A program made the translations under genes and the position numbers. A stretch of DNA of 64,000 nt from Haloechinothrix halophila YIM 93223. GTDB taxonomy: Bacteria; Actinomycetota; Actinomycetes; Mycobacteriales; Pseudonocardiaceae. The stretch lies in NCBI RefSeq assembly GCF_000504245.1, contig NZ_KI632509.1:3143751-3207750 (forward strand), written 5' to 3'. Every line of letters begins with the position of its first letter. The stretch's first letter is position 1. Shown in pieces: positions 63,233 through 64,000 of this stretch. Below the pieces are notes generated by a model. That model ran no database searches, had not been told where the DNA came from, and saw nothing but the letters and a program-made list of their open reading frames with translations.

Positions 63233-64000
63233 ATGCTGACCCGGCTGCGCACCAGCGGCATCGACGAGACGGCGTTGTGGGAGGCCGTCGCCGCCGTCGA
63301 GGATCCGGAAATCCATCGGAGCCTCGGTGAGCTCGGCATGCTGCGCGACGCTCGGGCCGGACGCGGCGGCCGGGTACACGTCGAGGTCGCGCTGACCACA
63401 TCCGGCTGCCCGCTGCGGGAACGGTTGCGCGAGGACATCACGGCGGCGGCGAACTCGATCGCCGGCGTCAGCGCCGTGGACGTCAGCTTCGGCACGCTGT
63501 CCGAGCGGGAACGCCTCGCGCTGTCCCAGCGGCTGCGGGAGCAACGCGCCACCGGCATCGGCGAGCACACCCGGGTCTACGCCGTCGCGAGCGGCAAGGG
63601 TGGCGTCGGCAAGTCCACGGTGACGGCCAACCTCGCGGTGGCGCTCGCCGCGCGGGGCAACCGGGTCGGGGTGCTCGATGCCGACGTCTGGGGCTACTCG
63701 GTGCCGCAGCTGTTCGGGGTGCGGTGCAACCCGATCGCGCTGAAGGGCCTGATGCTGCCGGTTGAGGCGCACGGGGTGCGGCTGATGTCGGTCGGGTTCT
63801 TCGTCGACGACGGCGAGCCGGTCGTGTGGCGCGGGCCGATGCTGCACAAGGCGCTTGAACAGTTCCTCGCCGATGTGCACTGGGACGAACCCGACGTTCT
63901 CGTGGTCGATCTGCCACCTGGCACCGGAGACATCACGCTCTCGCTGCTGGAACTACTCCCCCAGGCCGCGCTGCTCGCCGTCACCACGCCACAGCTCGCC
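63233..64000 (+). CDS. mrp: Mrp/NBP35-family iron-sulfur carrier ATPase (3' end beyond window)
   Basis: 256 codons present, cut by the right edge. An N-terminal DUF59/MIP18-like domain (about 10-95, VALTTSGCPL then VSAVDVSFG) precedes the P-loop ATPase: deviant Walker A ASGKGGVGKST, VLDADVWGYSVP and switch segment VVDLPPGTGD. It lies 64 bp after the Fe-S chimera on the same strand. Mrp proteins carry Fe-S clusters to target enzymes; here the partner would be the Fe-S/molybdopterin system. ATG at 63233 has no strong ribosome site. Confidence 0.93.
   Translation, partial: MLTRLRTSGIDETALWEAVAAVEDPEIHRSLGELGMLRDARAGRGGRVHVEVALTTSGCPLRERLREDITAAANSIAGVSAVDVSFGTLSERERLALSQRLREQRATGIGEHTRVYAVASGKGGVGKSTVTANLAVALAARGNRVGVLDADVWGYSVPQLFGVRCNPIALKGLMLPVEAHGVRLMSVGFFVDDGEPVVWRGPMLHKALEQFLADVHWDEPDVLVVDLPPGTGDITLSLLELLPQAALLAVTTPQLA

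Overview
The window is high-GC actinobacterial chromosome. Several features point to a mycothiol-using, mycolata-related or Pseudonocardiaceae-type organism (Amycolatopsis, Saccharopolyspora or similar): DtxR/IdeR-type iron boxes, a GarA-like FHA protein, an MshC-like ligase paralogue, an Rv2629/Balon-like hibernation factor, Rv1733c-like and DUF222-HNH proteins, and many GTG/TTG starts with GTGA/ATGA stop-start overlaps. This assignment is inference. No rRNA, tRNA, CRISPR array, transposase or prophage was seen.

Layout. (1) 1-9.7 kb: an iron-siderophore locus with a PLP decarboxylase (cut by the left edge), an IucA/IucC NIS synthetase, an MFS exporter, a fused FecCD permease, a binding lipoprotein, an ABC ATPase and a siderophore-interacting reductase. 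Four IdeR-type boxes lie at its promoters. (2) 9.7-22.7 kb: chitin and N-acetylglucosamine use. It holds an ABC chitooligosaccharide importer with an intracellular GH3 hexosaminidase, a ROK repressor, a secreted CBM2-GH18 chitinase, nagA, a ROK sugar kinase, a SIS-domain protein that may replace NagB, and a DeoR repressor. An AbiEi/DUF559-like gene flanked by two copies of a palindromic repeat sits between the two halves. (3) 22.8-26.4 kb: secreted S1 protease, universal stress protein, PAP2 phosphatase. (4) 26.4-30.3 kb: a second, FbpABC-type ferric iron importer, also behind a candidate IdeR box. (5) 30.3-41.7 kb: a decayed PLP decarboxylase, TetR, a cobalamin riboswitch with metE, a cysteine-desulfurase-like protein, a 21-bp tandem repeat, a DUF222-HNH protein, a TetR/metallo-hydrolase operon, a BtuF-like protein divergent from a second MetE-like protein, and an IclR regulator. 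(6) 41.7-49.1 kb: diguanylate cyclase, an 825-bp region with three tandem six-codon mini-ORFs, GarA-like protein, TerC, Tat-exported cholesterol oxidase, LLM oxidoreductase, DivIVA-like coiled coil. (7) 49.2-59.3 kb: DUF2252, membrane proteins, a biotinyl-carboxyltransferase fusion, MshC-like and Xi-class GST-like genes, the Balon-like factor and a stand-alone LigD polymerase domain. (8) 59.3-64 kb: ArsR and LysR regulators, a chimeric Fe-S/molybdopterin-oxidoreductase gene, and Mrp (cut by the right edge).

The strongest unexplained signals are the three tandem mini-ORFs at 43.16-43.35 kb, whose peptides share Asn-Arg-Asp-Ser through synonymous codon changes, and a family of about 50-bp palindromes. 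Four copies of the palindrome occur as two pairs, each pair bracketing one regulator-like gene.
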